DNA from: Bradyrhizobium ottawaense
GTDB taxonomy: Bacteria > Pseudomonadota > Alphaproteobacteria > Rhizobiales > Xanthobacteraceae
DNA length: 64,000 bases
Direction of reading: 5' to 3'
Assembly (NCBI RefSeq): GCF_900099825.1
Contig: NZ_LT629693.1
Location: 5,467,001 to 5,531,000 of the forward strand
Translations under genes and position numbers: made by a program
Notes under the pieces: model-generated
Told to the model about the DNA's origin: nothing
Seen by the model: the letters and a program-made list of their open reading frames with translations, nothing else
Database searches by the model: none
Shown here: piece by piece, positions 1 through 7,743 of the stretch
How positions within the stretch are numbered: the stretch's first letter is position 1
How the letters are laid out: each line of letters begins with the position of its first letter

Positions 1-59
1 TACAGCGCGCTGCCGATCAAGAGGCGGGAGGCAAAGGGTTTGCCGTAGAAGTTCAGCAT
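1..59 (-). CDS. thiG: Thiazole synthase ThiG, N-terminal fragment (cut by window edge)
   Basis: Only the first 19 codons are inside the window. They begin at an ATG at 59-57 and read MLNFYGKPFASRLLIGSAL, which matches the conserved start of ThiG. ThiG forms the thiazole phosphate ring from deoxyxylulose phosphate, dehydroglycine and ThiS thiocarboxylate. It follows thiS on the same strand at a distance of 161 bases, so it is the third gene of the thiO-thiS-thiG operon. The call rests on this short stretch plus the operon context. Confidence 0.85.
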   Translation of the reverse strand, partial: MLNFYGKPFASRLLIGSAL

Positions 60-74
60 GGGATCTCTCAATTT

Positions 75-192
75 GTCGTCCCTGCGAAAGCAGGGACCCA
101 TACCGCGTGATCTATCGTGGGGCGCCGTGGTCGAGACCAGCCGTAACCACGCAAGCCGGTGGTTATGGGTCCCCGCGTTCGCGGGGACGACG
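75..192. repeat. Intergenic palindromic repeat between thiS and thiG
   Basis: Two arms, gtcgtccctgcgaaagcagg... at 75-103 and its imperfect complement at 164-192, each of which is itself a small hairpin (CCCTGC/GCAGGG and CCCCGC/GCGGGG). This is a REP-like element of the sort scattered through Bradyrhizobium genomes. It sits inside an operon, so it would be transcribed and fold in the mRNA between thiS and thiG. Confidence 0.75.
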
Positions 193-220
193 TGTTGAGG
201 GATTTCGGCGCAGTCATCCT

Positions 221-418
221 TCACCCTCCCTGCCGCGGCGTGATGATCTCAATCTCGTCGCCGCTCTTCAGCGTGGTCTCGGCCCAGCGGCTTTTCGGCA
301 GCACGTCGTAGTTCACAGCAATCGCAAAATGCGTGCCTTCGTATTCGAGCTCGCTGAGCAGCGCATCGACGCGCGAGGCTGATATCTCCCGCTGCTCGCC
401 ATTGACGGTTACACGCAT
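221..418 (-). CDS. thiS: Sulfur carrier protein ThiS
   Basis: A 65-residue ubiquitin-like protein ending in the Gly-Gly tail (PRQGG) that is adenylated and thiocarboxylated to carry sulfur to ThiG. Length and the N-terminal beta strand (MRVTVNGE) fit the family. Its start overlaps the end of thiO by 10 bases, which indicates translational coupling. Expressed under the TPP riboswitch upstream of thiO. Confidence 0.93.
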   Translation of the reverse strand: MRVTVNGEQREISASRVDALLSELEYEGTHFAIAVNYDVLPKSRWAETTLKSGDEIEIITPRQGG

Positions 419-1422
419 CGCATCACCTCATTGTCGATCGCGCCGCGCTGAACATGCGCCAGCGTCAGCTCCGCCAGCGCCGGCGCCAGCAGGAAACCGT
501 GGCGATAGAGCCCGTTCACGGCGATCTTTTTCTGCTCCACCGTGATCCGCGGCAGGTTGTCAGGGTAGGCCGGACGAAGCCCGGAGCCGAATTCGAGAAT
601 CCGGGCTTCGGCAAAGGCCGGGTGCACGGCATAGGCCGCGCCCAACAGTTCCAGCGCCGAGCGTACGCTGACGCCGGTGTCCTCGGCCTCGATCGAGGTC
701 GCGCCCAGCATGAACTTGCCGTCGCCGCGCGGGATCACGTAGAGCGGCCAGCGCGGATGGATCAGCCGCACCGGGCGCGACAGTTCGACCTCTGATGTCT
801 CGACGATGATCATCTCGCCCTTGACGCCGCGCAGCTCCTTCTGCGCGTCGCGCGCCGAAAGCCCGCGGCAATCGATCACGATTCCTTCGAGACCGTTGGC
901 GTCAGCGTCGCTGTTGAACTTGATGGTGCCGCCGGCCGCGGTGATCCGGGCATGCAGTTCCGGCAGCACGCGGCGCGGCTCGACATGGCCTTCATCGGCA
1001 TAGAACAACCCGTCGCGGAAGCGGCCTTCCAGAGACGGTTCGAGTTCGCGCAAACCCTGCGCGTCGAGCCTGACGTGGCCGGTGGTAAGTTTGGCAAAAC
1101 GTTCGAAATCGGCGCGGTCGCGCGCATGCGCCACCACCAGCGAGCCGTTGAACGGGGTTTTGGGAAAATGCTCGCGCCAGAGGTCGAGCGAACGCAGGCC
1201 GAGCCTGACGATCACGGGCTCTGAGGCTTCGGCCTCGCACCAGGGCGCCAGCATGCCGCCGGCCCAGTGGCTGGTCGACAGCGTCATATCGGCGTCGCTG
1301 CGCTCGTATAACGTGACGGCGTGGCCGGCCTGCGCGAACAGCAAGGCTTGCCATGCGCCGGCAATGCCCGCGCCGATAATGGAAACGGGGGAATCCCCCC
1401 GCGACTTGGAACCCTGTAACAT
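409..1422 (-). CDS. thiO: Glycine oxidase ThiO (FAD-dependent)
   Basis: A 337-residue FAD-dependent amine oxidase that oxidises glycine to the iminoglycine used for thiazole formation. A Rossmann dinucleotide motif VSIIGAGIAGAWQA lies at residues 13-26, followed by the ER acidic end of beta2 (TLYERSD). The C-terminal GLYRHGFLLAPALAEL segment is the second FAD-contacting region of DAO-type enzymes. The ATG at 1422 lies directly behind the TPP aptamer, whose P1 3' strand contains the GGGACAGG purine stretch that probably serves as ribosome binding site. First gene of the thiO-thiS-thiG operon. No thiC is seen next to it; in other rhizobia thiC often leads this operon. Confidence 0.93.
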   Translation of the reverse strand: MLQGSKSRGDSPVSIIGAGIAGAWQALLFAQAGHAVTLYERSDADMTLSTSHWAGGMLAPWCEAEASEPVIVRLGLRSLDLWREHFPKTPFNGSLVVAHARDRADFERFAKLTTGHVRLDAQGLRELEPSLEGRFRDGLFYADEGHVEPRRVLPELHARITAAGGTIKFNSDADANGLEGIVIDCRGLSARDAQKELRGVKGEMIIVETSEVELSRPVRLIHPRWPLYVIPRGDGKFMLGATSIEAEDTGVSVRSALELLGAAYAVHPAFAEARILEFGSGLRPAYPDNLPRITVEQKKIAVNGLYRHGFLLAPALAELTLAHVQRGAIDNEVMRCV

Positions 1423-1423
1423 C

Positions 1424-1554
1424 CCTGTCCCTTCGCCGGCATGACCCGGATCAGGTTCAAAGGGTCACCGCGGTCTCGGCGCTCTACCTCTCGGCAGGGC
1501 TGACCCAAAGTTTGCGGTATCTCAGCTCCTCGTCGGAGCTCCCCTCGGAACAGG
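1424..1554 (-). promoter_or_regulatory. TPP riboswitch (THI element)
   Basis: Read on the minus strand, the region has the conserved TPP aptamer parts in order: GGGGAGC, GCTGAGA, ACCCTTTGAACCTGATC and GGGTCATGCCGGCGAAGGGA. P1 can form between CCTGTTCC (1556-1549 side) and GGGACAGG (1431-1424). There is an extra stem (GAGCTCC/GGAGCT) and a P3 extension between CTGAGA and ACCCTTTGA. The aptamer ends 1-2 bases from the thiO start codon, so ligand binding would hide the ribosome binding site. This points to translational control by thiamine pyrophosphate. Confidence 0.95.
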
Positions 1555-1581
1555 TCTAATGTAGGCCGATGGGGCGGGGTG

Positions 1582-2412
1582 TCAACGCGGCTTTGTGGCG
1601 TTTGCACCGCCGGAAGTGCTGGCAGGCATGCCGGCAGGCGGGCGTGGAACCCGCTCTTTCGCATCCGCGAGCTTCTTCGCAGCGGGCTTTGAATGACCCT
1701 TTGAATCAGGCTTGGGCTTCAGGAAGCTCGGGATCAGATCGATCGGCTTCAAAGCGGTTTTGGAAGCCGAAGCGGTTTTGGGCCTCGGAGCGCCGGTCGA
1801 AGTACGTTTGGGCGCCGCAACGGTGTTGGGCTTCGCGGCCTCGAGATCTGCGGCGGCTTCTTCGGGTTTTGCAGCTTGATCCGATTTGGCGACCTCGACA
1901 GGTGCGGCTGCGGCTTCCTTCGGCTCCGCAGCGACGTCGCTGGACGGCTCGGCATCCTTCGGCGGTGCGCTCGCGAGCACGGGCTCGGGATGCCTGGCGC
2001 GGTCCAGCCGCTGGCGCTTGGCAACCTCGTAATAGCCAGCGGCATATAAATGCACGGCGCGGTCGTGGTTGCTTTCGGCGGCGCGGTAGGCGCCGGCGAG
2101 GTATTTCACGCCGTAGGTCAGATTGGTTTCAGGATCGCGCAACCCTTCGGCGTCGCCCTGGTAGCCAAGGCCGCGCGCGGTCGCGAGCTTGATCTGCATC
2201 AGCCCGATGGTGCCGCCGCGCCCGATCAGGTCCGGGTGATATTTGCTCTCCCGGACGATCACCCGATGCACCAGCGCTTCCGGAACCTGGTTCGCGTGCG
2301 CGTGAACCGCGACCAGCCTTTCATAGGTCGCGCGATTCTGCGCTTTCGCGTCGGGCGAAAACAGCAGCGCCGCCGTGGCGGCGAGCCAGGCGATGACGGG
2401 CAAACGCTTCAT
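1582..2412 (-). CDS. Exported lytic transglycosylase (SLT domain)
   Basis: A 276-residue protein with a signal peptide (about residues 1-24, cleavage after SPDAKA) followed by a single SLT goose-type lysozyme domain at about residues 28-130. The catalytic Glu is in VIVRESKYHP, followed by GLMQIKLATA and the AGYYEVAKRQ motif, all diagnostic of soluble lytic transglycosylase family 1. The C-terminal half is low-complexity, rich in Ala, Pro and Lys, and probably binds or spans the wall. Cleaves peptidoglycan between MurNAc and GlcNAc in the periplasm. Monocistronic. Confidence 0.9.
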   Translation of the reverse strand: MKRLPVIAWLAATAALLFSPDAKAQNRATYERLVAVHAHANQVPEALVHRVIVRESKYHPDLIGRGGTIGLMQIKLATARGLGYQGDAEGLRDPETNLTYGVKYLAGAYRAAESNHDRAVHLYAAGYYEVAKRQRLDRARHPEPVLASAPPKDAEPSSDVAAEPKEAAAAPVEVAKSDQAAKPEEAAADLEAAKPNTVAAPKRTSTGAPRPKTASASKTALKPIDLIPSFLKPKPDSKGHSKPAAKKLADAKERVPRPPAGMPASTSGGANATKPR

Positions 2413-2520
2413 GAAAAGGGTCTCGGGCGTGTCGGCGAGCGCTCATGATTTGGGGAACCAGTATTGCGGCCAGATGTGGCGAAAAGCGGACGGGATGACG
2501 CTTTGGGCCGCAAGGGTAAA

Positions 2521-2619
2521 CCTCATCCTGAGGAGCCGCGTTGCGGCGTCTCGAAGGATGGTCGCGCGATCGGGGCCTCATGGTTCGAGACGCGCGAAGC
2601 CGCGCTCCTTACCATGAGG
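2521..2619. repeat. Bradyrhizobium-type palindromic repeat
   Basis: Imperfect inverted repeat: CCTCATcctgAGGAGC at 2521-2536 mirrors GCTCCTtaccATGAGG at 2604-2619, and inside it GCGTCTCGAAGGATG mirrors CATGGTTCGAGACGC. It lies in the 372-base gap between the transglycosylase gene and the small zinc protein. The rest of that gap is AT-rich and probably contains the promoter of the next gene, but no clear hexamers were identified. Confidence 0.8.
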
Positions 2620-2784
2620 ATCTAATATTTTTCGCATCGCGCCAACGCATGATTGTCGTGCAAATTACAAAATGCAGGTCTAGAATTCTTTTGGGCAGAG
2701 ATCTCGGTTGCGACAGCAAATCTGTCTCATTCAAATCGAACTAAAATCTGCAAATCAAAAAATAGAATCTGAGGGAGATGCGCC

Positions 2785-2979
2785 ATGATTGGATCAGGCT
2801 CCAGCTATCAGCCCCGCGGAAACCCCTGCGCGCAATGCGGCAAGCCGATCGAGCGGCCGGACTGGATTGAAAGCAGCCCGGGCCGGACGTCGTTCCTCTG
2901 GTTCTGCCGCGCCTGCGATTATCGCTTCGAGGCGATCGCGATCTACGACCATGCGGATCCCGACGCGCTCGCGGCATAA
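2785..2979 (+). CDS. Small zinc-ribbon-like protein, function unknown
   Basis: A 64-residue protein with two CxxC knuckles, CAQC at residues 15-18 and CRAC near residue 41-44, a spacing that suits a zinc ribbon. It begins at an ATG preceded by a good ribosome site (gagggagatgcgcc). No signal peptide. The gene stands alone between divergent or unrelated genes. Similar short CxxC proteins are common and mostly uncharacterised in rhizobia. Metal binding is inferred from the cysteines, and the function is unknown. Confidence 0.7.
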   Translation: MIGSGSSYQPRGNPCAQCGKPIERPDWIESSPGRTSFLWFCRACDYRFEAIAIYDHADPDALAA

Positions 2980-3061
2980 CAGCTTCCCGCTGTTTGGTGC
3001 TGCTTGATTTGACGCGTTCTCTTCACGCGAACCGCAATCCCCTTCGCTTGAAAGCGCTATG

Positions 3062-4414
3062 TCAAGCCGCTGAACGCTCGATCTGCTGATGCACCGGCAG
3101 CTGGATGCGAACCACCAGCCCGTGCGGCTGGCGGTCGTGCAGCGACAGCGTGCCGCCATGGGCGAGCGCGATGGCGTTGGCGATCGATAGACCAAGGCCG
3201 AAGCCCGAGGTCTCGTCCATGTTGCGGGCGTCGTCGCCGCGCACGAACGGTTCTAGCACGTTGCTCTTCTGCGCATCCGAAATGCCGGGGCCGTCATCCT
3301 CGACATCGATGGTCACTTGGTCAGGCGAGGTGCGAAGGCGGATGGTCGCTTCGGCACCGAACCGCACGGCATTTTCGACCAGATTGGTGACGCTGCGGAG
3401 CAGGTCGTCCGGCCGGACAGTCGCCATCGCGTGCGGCGGGCCGTCATAGCTCACCTTGCGGCCCATGTCGCCGAACTGGTCGGTGACGAGCTGCAGCGTC
3501 GAGGCGATATCGACCAGCGTCATCGCCTCGAGCGTGCGGTCGTTGCGCAGGAACGACAGCACGGATTCCAGCATCGAGCGCATCTGGTCGAGATCGCCGA
3601 GCATACGGCTGCGATGGGTCTCGTCCTCGATGAATTCCGAGCGCAGCCGCATCCGCGTGATCGGCGTGCGCAGGTCGTGGCTGATCGCGGCCAGCATCCT
3701 GGTGCGGTCGTCGATCAGGCCGGTGATGCGCTCGCGCATGCGGTTGAGCGCCTTCGCCACCGAACGGATTTCTTCCGGCCCGCGTTCGGGCAGCGGTGCG
3801 GCGGCGCCGTTGAGGCTGAAACTTTCGGCGGCCCTGGCAAACGACGACAGCGGCGCGGTCAATGCGCGCGCGGCCCACAGCCCGAGCAGGGTGACGCTGA
3901 TCACGGCAAACAACAGCGTCGTCATCCAGGGGCCCAGGAACGGTGGACGCCGCGGCTCCGGCAGGATGTTGGTCGATATCATCGCGCCGTCCGGCAGCGC
4001 GATGCCGAGTCTGCGGGCCGCGCCATCGGGCGGCAGCGCGAAGATGCGATAGCCGCTGCCGAGGCGCCGGTGCAGGCTGCGCAGATTGATGCCGTCGGGC
4101 TCGGCTGCCGCAGGCGCCGGTCCCGGCGCGATGCTCGCGATGCCGAGCAGCGGGAAGGCGCGCGCGATATCGCCGATCAGCCGCGGCCGATCCGGCGCGG
4201 GCGCAGCACGGAGCAACTGCGCGGCCGCGGCGAGCTGCGCGTGGCCGCGGTCGAACGACGGATCCGGCTGATCCGGCCGGTGGATCAGAAAACTCGCCGT
4301 GATGATCAGATGCAGCGTGACGACCGAGGCCACAACCAGTGCTGCGATCTGGCCGCTGACGCCGCGCAGGTTGAGGAAACCGAAAAACTTCATGACGCGC
4401 ATTTCATGGCGCAC
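3062..4414 (-). CDS. Sensor histidine kinase (EnvZ-type)
   Basis: About 450 residues: N-terminal transmembrane segment (about residues 18-42), a periplasmic domain to about residue 165, a second transmembrane helix (TLLFAVISVTLLGLWAARAL), a HAMP linker, HisKA with the phospho-acceptor motif AAISHDLRTPITRMR, and HATPase_c with N box NLVENAVRFG and G boxes DDGPGI and GFGLGLSI. The start at 4414 is a GTG; in-frame ATGs at 4402 and 4393 are alternatives. It starts 8 bases after the end of the response regulator gene, so the two form one transcript. The signal is unknown. Confidence 0.92.
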   Translation of the reverse strand: MRHEMRVMKFFGFLNLRGVSGQIAALVVASVVTLHLIITASFLIHRPDQPDPSFDRGHAQLAAAAQLLRAAPAPDRPRLIGDIARAFPLLGIASIAPGPAPAAAEPDGINLRSLHRRLGSGYRIFALPPDGAARRLGIALPDGAMISTNILPEPRRPPFLGPWMTTLLFAVISVTLLGLWAARALTAPLSSFARAAESFSLNGAAAPLPERGPEEIRSVAKALNRMRERITGLIDDRTRMLAAISHDLRTPITRMRLRSEFIEDETHRSRMLGDLDQMRSMLESVLSFLRNDRTLEAMTLVDIASTLQLVTDQFGDMGRKVSYDGPPHAMATVRPDDLLRSVTNLVENAVRFGAEATIRLRTSPDQVTIDVEDDGPGISDAQKSNVLEPFVRGDDARNMDETSGFGLGLSIANAIALAHGGTLSLHDRQPHGLVVRIQLPVHQQIERSAA

Positions 4415-4422
4415 AACTGGGG

Positions 4423-5160
4423 TCAGTTGCCGGCGGCTAAAATCGGTTCAACCCTTGGTGTGAACATGTAGCCGCCGGACCGCACCGTCTTGATCATGGT
4501 GGGTTCGAGCGGATCGGGCTCGATCTTGCGGCGGATGCGGCTCACCAGCACGTCGATCGACCGCTCGAACGAGCCGGCGTTGCGGCCTTGCGTGAGGTCG
4601 AGCAGGCTGTCGCGCGACAGCACGCGGCCGGGCCGCTCGCACAGGGTCCGCAGCAGGTCGAATTCGGCGCTGGTCATCGCGACGCGGGCGCCTTCGGGAT
4701 CGCGCAGTTCGCGCAAGCGGAGGTCGATGCGAAAACCGGCAAAGCCGAGCGCGGTGGCGCCCTCGGTGGCGCTGGCGGTTTGGGCGGCGGCCTGCCGGCG
4801 CAGCACCGCGTTGATGCGGGCCAGCAGTTCGCGCGGGTTGAAGGGCTTTGCCAGATAGTCGTCGGCGCCCATCTCCAGGCCGAGGATGCGGTCGACGTCC
4901 TCGCCGCGCGCGGTCAGCATGATGATCGGCGTCTGCGACTCCGCGCGTACCTTGCGGCACAGGGTGATGCCGTCCTCGCCGGGCAGCATGACGTCGAGGA
5001 TCAGGAGATCGACGCGATGGTCGGTCATCGCGCGCGCCATTTCGCGGCCGTCGGTCGCGGTGGTGACGTTGCAGGCGTTGGTGCGCAGGTATTTCGCGAT
5101 CAGCGTTCGCGTTTCGCGGTCGTCTTCCACGACAAGGATGTTGGGCGCGGGCTGGGCCAT
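4423..5160 (-). CDS. OmpR-family response regulator
   Basis: 245 residues: receiver domain with acidic pair ED(D) at residues 12-14, phospho-acceptor Asp56 in LLILDVMLPGEDG and the conserved Lys in YLAKPFNPREL, then an OmpR/PhoB winged helix with the recognition helix region around SIDVLVSRIRRKIE and a C-terminal TVRSGGYMF hairpin. The start was placed at the ATG at 5160 (MAQPAPNILVVEDD) because the reading frame upstream has no family similarity. Operon with the downstream kinase. Divergent from the Ser/Gly-rich gene at 5337, which is a candidate target. Confidence 0.93.
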   Translation of the reverse strand: MAQPAPNILVVEDDRETRTLIAKYLRTNACNVTTATDGREMARAMTDHRVDLLILDVMLPGEDGITLCRKVRAESQTPIIMLTARGEDVDRILGLEMGADDYLAKPFNPRELLARINAVLRRQAAAQTASATEGATALGFAGFRIDLRLRELRDPEGARVAMTSAEFDLLRTLCERPGRVLSRDSLLDLTQGRNAGSFERSIDVLVSRIRRKIEPDPLEPTMIKTVRSGGYMFTPRVEPILAAGN

Positions 5161-5336
5161 ACCGATCCTTTTGTCGGTGATTCGGGGCAATGCGCGAAGG
5201 ATTTTTGTTTCCGGATGTTTCCGGATTCCTCCGGGCAATACAGGGCAACAGCTAACGAGCCGCGGAAAAGGTCTCGTTAAGACCGTTAATCCTACGGTCG
5301 GGGCGTCGAATACGAACCTTCTTCCCTGGAGCTATC

Positions 5337-5945
5337 ATGACCTCGATCTCGGCGGCCTCTGCCAGCACCTACCAGTCGCCCCTGCAGAAGTTGCAGGATG
5401 AGTTGCAGTCCCAAGTCACCTCCGGCGCCATCTCCTCGACCGACCAGGCCGCGCTGTCGTCGGCGCTGACCGACATCGATTCGCAGGTCCAGTCCAGCCG
5501 CTCCAGCGACCCGTCCAGCGGCGGCAAGCCCGGCGATATCAAGTCCAAGATCGACGATCTCATCAGCAGCGAGGTCTCCTCGGGCAAGCTGACCAGCGAC
5601 CAGGCCACCGAACTGCAGGGCGTCTTCAAGGCCGCCTTCGCCAATGGTTCCGGCGGCGGTGCTTCGGGCGCCGGCGGTCCGGACGGAGCAGGAGGCCCGG
5701 GCGGCGCCGGTGGCGCACATCACGGACATCACGGCGGCGGATCGAAGTCCGGCGACGCCTCGTCCTCGGATTCGTCGAGCTCGTCGAGCACCGGATCGGC
5801 CAGCGATCTGCTGCAGCAATTCCTGCAATCGCTGCAGGACGCGGCGAGCAGCTCGTCGACGTCCTATAGCTCGACCGGCAGTACCAGCACATCGAGCAGC
5901 ACCGGTTCGTCCCTGTCGGCGCTGCTGATCGACTACCAGAGCTGA
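5337..5945 (+). CDS. Ser/Gly/His-rich protein of unknown function
   Basis: 202 residues without a clear signal peptide. The N-terminal part has two similar helical units, roughly SQVTSGAISSTDQAALSSAL (residues 30-49) and SEVSSGKLTSDQATELQGVF (about 82-101), which look like an internal duplication. Then comes a Gly-rich linker with GGAHHGHHGGG and a Ser/Thr tract that may be disordered. It ends in a short hydrophobic tail (LSALLIDYQS). The start ATG follows ccctggagctatc. Transcribed divergently from the OmpR-type regulator 176 bases away. A His-rich metal-binding role is possible but not shown. Confidence 0.75.
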   Translation: MTSISAASASTYQSPLQKLQDELQSQVTSGAISSTDQAALSSALTDIDSQVQSSRSSDPSSGGKPGDIKSKIDDLISSEVSSGKLTSDQATELQGVFKAAFANGSGGGASGAGGPDGAGGPGGAGGAHHGHHGGGSKSGDASSSDSSSSSSTGSASDLLQQFLQSLQDAASSSSTSYSSTGSTSTSSSTGSSLSALLIDYQS

Positions 5946-5988
5946 CTTCTTTTTGACGCGGCGACGCGCGACCCTCGATCGTGTCAGA

Positions 5989-6029
5989 CAACCATCCTCC
6001 CCGAAAGGGAAGGATGGTTGTTGTATTTT
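5989..6029 (+). terminator. Intrinsic terminator after the Ser/Gly-rich gene
   Basis: Stem CAACCATCCT (5989-5998) with AGGATGGTTG (6011-6020), extended by inner CCC/GGG around a GAAA-type loop, followed by ttgtatttt. Confidence 0.8.
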
Positions 6030-6104
6030 GGAGCGTTTTCTTTTGGCGCTGGAACCGGCCGCCAGCTGCCACGTTAATCCCTCTATTCATGAATGGAGGG
6101 TGCG

Positions 6105-6482
6105 ATGGCAATCGAGGTCATGACCAGGCCGCATCAGTTGATCGCGAGCGACCGGGTCGAAGGCACCGTGGTACGGCGGCCGAACGGCGACAAGATCGGC
6201 CACATCGAGCGGCTGATGATCGACAAGGTTTCCGGCAAAGTATCCTACGCCGTGCTGAGCTTCGGTGGCTTCCTCGGCATCGGAACCAATCTGCTTCCGT
6301 TGCCCTGGGGCCGGCTCTGCTACAGCACAAAATCCGAGGCCTATGAACTGGACATCGAGGACGAGGAACTGAAGCGTGCGCCGTCGTTCGGCGCCGACAA
6401 GGATTTCGACTGGGGCGACCGTGCGCAGGAAGCGGAGCTGCATCGCTATTACGGCATGCCGCCTTACTGGGGTGGCTTTTGA
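6105..6482 (+). CDS. PRC-barrel domain protein (cytoplasmic)
   Basis: 125 residues from the ATG at 6105, chosen because GGAGGG precedes it at proper distance. The PRC-barrel core covers about residues 8-80: SDRVEGTVVRRPNGDKIG, then the strand pair VSYAVLSFGGFLGIGTNLLP and the WGRLCY strand. The C-terminus is acidic then aromatic (YYGMPPYWGGF). PRC barrels bind proteins or RNA and are widespread in rhizobia as stress or storage proteins. The exact role is unknown. Followed closely by a second, exported PRC-barrel gene, though a separate ribosome site and 87-base gap leave operon status open. Confidence 0.85.
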   Translation: MAIEVMTRPHQLIASDRVEGTVVRRPNGDKIGHIERLMIDKVSGKVSYAVLSFGGFLGIGTNLLPLPWGRLCYSTKSEAYELDIEDEELKRAPSFGADKDFDWGDRAQEAELHRYYGMPPYWGGF

Positions 6483-6569
6483 CCGCAGGGTTCTCTTGTA
6501 AATTGGCGGAACACTTGCCGCGTTGACGGGTTTTCCCGGTATCGATTTTCGAACTGAGGAGAACCTAAA

Positions 6570-7121
6570 ATGTTAGCCAAATATACCATCGCAGCCCTTG
6601 CCGGCTCCGCCATGCTTGCCGGTGCCGCGTTCGCGCAGACGCCTGCCGCGACCACTACCGACAGCGCCGGCGCGGCGCCTGCGTCCGCTACATCTTCGTC
6701 GCTCCAGGGTGACTGGCGTGCGTCCAAGATCGCCGGCCTGAGCGTCTACAATGACAACAACGAGAGCGTCGGCTCGATCAACGACCTGCTCACCGACAAG
6801 AGCGGTAACATCAAGGCGGTCGTGATCGGCGTCGGCGGCTTCCTCGGCGTCGGCGAACATCTCGTCGCCGTACCGTTCGACAAGGTGAAGTTCGTCACCG
6901 AGCCGGTGGCCTATACCGGTGCGGCCAACGCGCCGGGCGCATCCGGGGCCGCCAGGACGTCTTCGACCATGCCGCCTTCTTCGACCACGACGACGGGCGC
7001 TGCGACCACCGCGCCGGCGGCGACCGCGAAGCCCAATCCCTGGTATCCGGACCACGCCGTGTACAACGCGACCAAGGATGAGTTGAAGGCGATGCCGGAG
7101 TTCAAGTATTCGACCAACTAG
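6570..7121 (+). CDS. Exported PRC-barrel domain protein
   Basis: 183 residues with a signal peptide (cleavage likely after AGAAFA at residue 22) and an Ala/Thr/Ser-rich linker. A PRC-barrel follows at about residues 48-115: DWRASKIAGLSVYNDNNESV, then IKAVVIGVGGFLGVGEHLVA. The tail is Thr/Ala-rich and ends in a short aromatic/charged motif. It shares the GGFLGxG core with the preceding cytoplasmic PRC protein, so the pair may be an ancient duplication with one copy sent to the periplasm. Ribosome site GAGGAGAA before the ATG. Confidence 0.88.
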   Translation: MLAKYTIAALAGSAMLAGAAFAQTPAATTTDSAGAAPASATSSSLQGDWRASKIAGLSVYNDNNESVGSINDLLTDKSGNIKAVVIGVGGFLGVGEHLVAVPFDKVKFVTEPVAYTGAANAPGASGAARTSSTMPPSSTTTTGAATTAPAATAKPNPWYPDHAVYNATKDELKAMPEFKYSTN

Positions 7122-7156
7122 GCATCCGGGCTCTCGCCCATGTGAGTGACATCAAG

Positions 7157-7190
7157 CGGTCGGACGGCATTGCCGCCCGGCCGTTTTGAT
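7157..7190 (+). terminator. Intrinsic terminator after exported PRC-barrel gene
   Basis: G/C-rich stem CGGTCGGACGGC (7157-7168) pairing with GCCGCCCGGCCG (7172-7183) with G-U pairs and a 3-base loop, followed by TTTTGATT. Confidence 0.7.
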
Positions 7191-7343
7191 TCATGTTTGC
7201 GGGAGTTCTTGCGAGTTCTTGGGGGAGGGGCCGGCTCGGCCAAGCCATGGTGCAGCGCATCCTATCTGCCGGCATATCCCGATGCTACGCTTACGTTGCG
7301 GCAGGAGCACCTGCGTCCTGCCTGAAACCAACGGGAGGACGAC

Positions 7344-7556
7344 ATGGCTGAGAGCGTCTACAAGGTTATCGAACTGATCGGTACCAGCAAGGACTCCTGG
7401 GAAAAGGCCGCCACCGCGGCCGTTGCCAGGGCCGGAAAATCGTTGCGCGATCTTCGTGTCGCCGAGGTTGTGACGCTCGATCTGCAGCTGGACGCCAAGG
7501 GCAAGGTCGAAGCCTACCGCGCCAAGCTGAAAGTCTCGTTCAAGTTTGAGGGCTGA
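7344..7556 (+). CDS. Dodecin, flavin storage protein
   Basis: 70 residues, the typical dodecin length. It carries VYKVIELIGTSKDSWEKAA at the N-terminus, the family's first strand and start of the single helix, followed by the antiparallel sheet (AEVVTLDLQLD, VEAYRAKLKVSFKFE). Dodecins form hollow dodecamers that bind flavins. The start ATG follows gggaggacgac, a strong ribosome site. The gene stands alone and ends at an intrinsic terminator. Confidence 0.95.
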   Translation: MAESVYKVIELIGTSKDSWEKAATAAVARAGKSLRDLRVAEVVTLDLQLDAKGKVEAYRAKLKVSFKFEG

Positions 7557-7632
7557 TGGTTACGGCTGACGGATCATGCAGAAGTCCTATGTCCGGCGGA
7601 CCAGCACTGCACTTTAATTGATGCATCAAAAG

Positions 7633-7670
7633 AAACGCGCCCGGCTTTGCCAGGCGCGTTTTTGTTTTTG
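7633..7670. terminator. Bidirectional intrinsic terminator
   Basis: Stem AAACGCGCC (7633-7641) with GGCGCGTTT (7653-7661), followed on the plus strand by ttgtttttg. On the minus strand it is followed by TTTCTTTTG. It serves the dodecin gene and the convergent ABC binding protein gene. Confidence 0.85.
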
Positions 7671-7722
7671 TAGGTGGGCAAAGGCGCGCTTGCGGTGGGC
7701 ACGCTGCGCTTTGCCCACCCTA
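7671..7722. repeat. Short inverted repeat (GTGGGCAAAG type)
   Basis: TAGGTGGGCAAAG at the left mirrors CTTTGCCCACCCTA at the right. It directly follows the bidirectional terminator and lies between convergent genes. This is another Bradyrhizobium intergenic palindrome class. Confidence 0.7.
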
Positions 7723-7743
7723 CGTTCGACGTTCGCGAAGGCG

